A DNA stretch of 64,000 nt from Demequina gelatinilytica (GTDB taxonomy: Bacteria > Actinomycetota > Actinomycetes > Actinomycetales > Demequinaceae). Shown here one piece after another: positions 63,077-64,000 of the stretch. The stretch lies in the NCBI RefSeq assembly GCF_000971115.1, contig NZ_BBLV01000006.1:62001-126000 (forward strand), read 5' to 3'. Position numbers and translations under genes: made by a program. Every line of letters starts with the position of its first letter. Position 1 is the first letter of the stretch. The notes under the pieces were generated by a model that saw nothing but the letters and a program-made list of their open reading frames with translations, ran no database searches and had not been told where the DNA came from.

Positions 63077-63734
63077 CAACGACTCGACCGCCGCCGGCGT
63101 CATCGTCTTCGGGCTGGGACGCTTCGGTTCCGCGATCGCGGACACGCTCGACAACATGGACGTCGAGGTGCTCGGCGTCGAGCGCGATCCCGCCGTGGTC
63201 GAGCGCTGGTCCAAGCGCATCCCCTGCGTCGAGGCCGACGGCACGGATCCGCGCGCGATGGAGCAGATCGGCGCGCAGGACTTCTCCGCGGCCGTCGTGG
63301 GCGTCGGCACGTCGCTCGAGGCGTCGGTGCTCATCACCGGCAACCTGGTCGACATCGGCGTCAAGGAGATCTGGGCCAAGGCGACGTCCGTCGAGCACAA
63401 GCGCATCCTCGAGCGCATCGGCGCCCACCACGTGGTGCTGCCCGAGGCCGAGGCCGGCGCACGCATCGCCCACTCCGTCGGCGGCAACATGCTCGACTAC
63501 ATCGAGATCGAGGACGGCTTCACCATCGTGAAGATGTCCGCCCCCAAGGAGACCCACCACTTCACGCTCGAGAAGCTGGACCTGCAGGGCTCCTACGGCG
63601 TCCACGTCATCGGCGTGAAGCGCGCGGGTGAGGAGTTCGAGTACGCCCGCCCGGACACGGTCGTGGGTCCCGAGGACCTGCTGGTGGTCGCGGGCGAGGG
63701 CGAGCTGCTCGAGCGCTTCTCGCAGCGGCCGTAG
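63069..63734 (+). CDS. trkA: TrkA/KtrA-family potassium uptake regulator (RCK domain)
   Basis: 221 residues from TTG at 63069 with GAAAGG 8 nt upstream, overlapping trkH. RCK-N Rossmann motif VIVFGLGRFGSAIADTL binds nucleotide (ATP/ADP or NAD), with the acidic GVERDPAVVERW strand end; an RCK-C domain starts near residue 135 (SAPKETHHFTLEKLDLQGSY). It forms the cytosolic octameric ring that opens TrkH. A palindromic terminator follows. Confidence 0.94.
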   Translation: MASNDSTAAGVIVFGLGRFGSAIADTLDNMDVEVLGVERDPAVVERWSKRIPCVEADGTDPRAMEQIGAQDFSAAVVGVGTSLEASVLITGNLVDIGVKEIWAKATSVEHKRILERIGAHHVVLPEAEAGARIAHSVGGNMLDYIEIEDGFTIVKMSAPKETHHFTLEKLDLQGSYGVHVIGVKRAGEEFEYARPDTVVGPEDLLVVAGEGELLERFSQRP

Positions 63735-63742
63735 GGACGATG

Positions 63743-63759
63743 CGCGCCGGACCGGCGCG
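63743..63759. terminator. Short GC palindrome between trkA and rskA-like gene
   Basis: CGCGCCGG-A-CCGGCGCG, 8-bp arms around one base (7 bp with a 3-nt loop), 9 nt after the trkA stop and 8 nt before the convergent stop. A likely bidirectional terminator. Confidence 0.6.
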
Positions 63760-63767
63760 TCCGGCCG

Positions 63768-64000
63768 TCAGCCTTCGAGGACGCCGCGGGTGATCGAGTC
63801 GCCCGAGTGCGTCGGGTCGCCGTCGGCCGGCTCGATCGAGATGTCGACGATGGGGAAGCTCGCGACGTCGTAGCCCGGCGGGATCTCGAACTCCCCGTGG
63901 TCGCCGGTGAGGAAGCCCACCGACACCATCCCGACCACCTCGGGGTCGATCAGCCACACCTCGAGAGAGCCCGCCTGCGTCGCGACGTAGGTCGTGTCGA
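63768..64000 (-). CDS. Anti-sigma factor, RskA-like, C-terminal part (gene continues past the window)
   Basis: The frame is open to the right edge, so only the last 76 residues are seen: GSLEVWLIDPEVVGMVSVGF and IVDISIEPADGDPTHSGDSI, ending in TRGVLEG. This matches the end of the RskA domain, where VEVWLI is followed by a glycine turn and a final VTIEPAGGS-PTG-like motif. RskA proteins are membrane anti-sigma factors for SigK-like ECF factors. The GTG at 63959 is internal. The cognate sigma gene would be outside the window. Confidence 0.65.
   Translation of the reverse strand, partial: DTTYVATQAGSLEVWLIDPEVVGMVSVGFLTGDHGEFEIPPGYDVASFPIVDISIEPADGDPTHSGDSITRGVLEG

Overview
The window is about 70% G+C. 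Short intergenic gaps, GTG/TTG starts, 4-nt ATGA/GTGA gene overlaps and many apparently leaderless promoters (a TANNNT box 6-8 nt before the start codon) point to a high-GC actinobacterium, probably of the order Micrococcales. The cytochrome c and menaquinone genes keep the order known from mycobacteria. No canonical menG (demethylmenaquinone methyltransferase) lies in the men/nuo block. That would fit a demethylmenaquinone-using genus such as Demequina, but this is inference. No rRNA, tRNA, CRISPR array, insertion sequence or prophage was seen. No gene-free stretch exceeds 300 bases.

Layout. 1-3383: end of an HlyD-like adaptor gene, a GH81 beta-1,3-glucanase lipoprotein and a RarD permease. 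3398-5213: an ECF sigma/anti-sigma pair bracketed by two identical 100-bp repeats. 5227-23103 (minus): one long operon of menJ, nuoA to nuoN and a polyprenyl diphosphate synthase, which couples complex I to synthesis of its quinone tail. 23316-30419: alditol oxidase, an isochorismate synthase fused to a methyltransferase, then menD, menC and menB. 30428-42157: a compact type VII secretion (T7SS) island with a minus-strand machine operon (FHA/RDD protein, mini-EccB-like protein, EccD, MinD-like protein, EccC). On the plus strand it carries WXG100-like substrates, a candidate effector and accessory proteins. 42176-46800: sirtuin, DUF3048 lipoprotein, menE-menA, DUF4229 and PLDc_N proteins. 46812-53707: a LacI-controlled ABC importer with a GH3 glycosidase. 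53945-59641: glycosyltransferase, then ccsB, resB, ccdA, resA and a histidine phosphatase (cytochrome c maturation). 59661-64000: glutaredoxin-like protein, HAD phosphatase, tiny ribosomal protein bS22, a BldC/excisionase-type regulator, a TrkH/TrkA potassium system and the end of an RskA-like anti-sigma gene.

Much of the window serves one respiratory chain: NADH dehydrogenase, its menaquinone (menF, D, C, B, E, A, J and polyprenyl synthase) and haem attachment to cytochrome c. The most novel material is the streamlined T7SS island and three families of large intergenic palindromes. Family C has four GTGGTAGGT-like sites whose spacing within each arm is exactly 41 nt in all three copies. The menF-methyltransferase fusion is also unusual.
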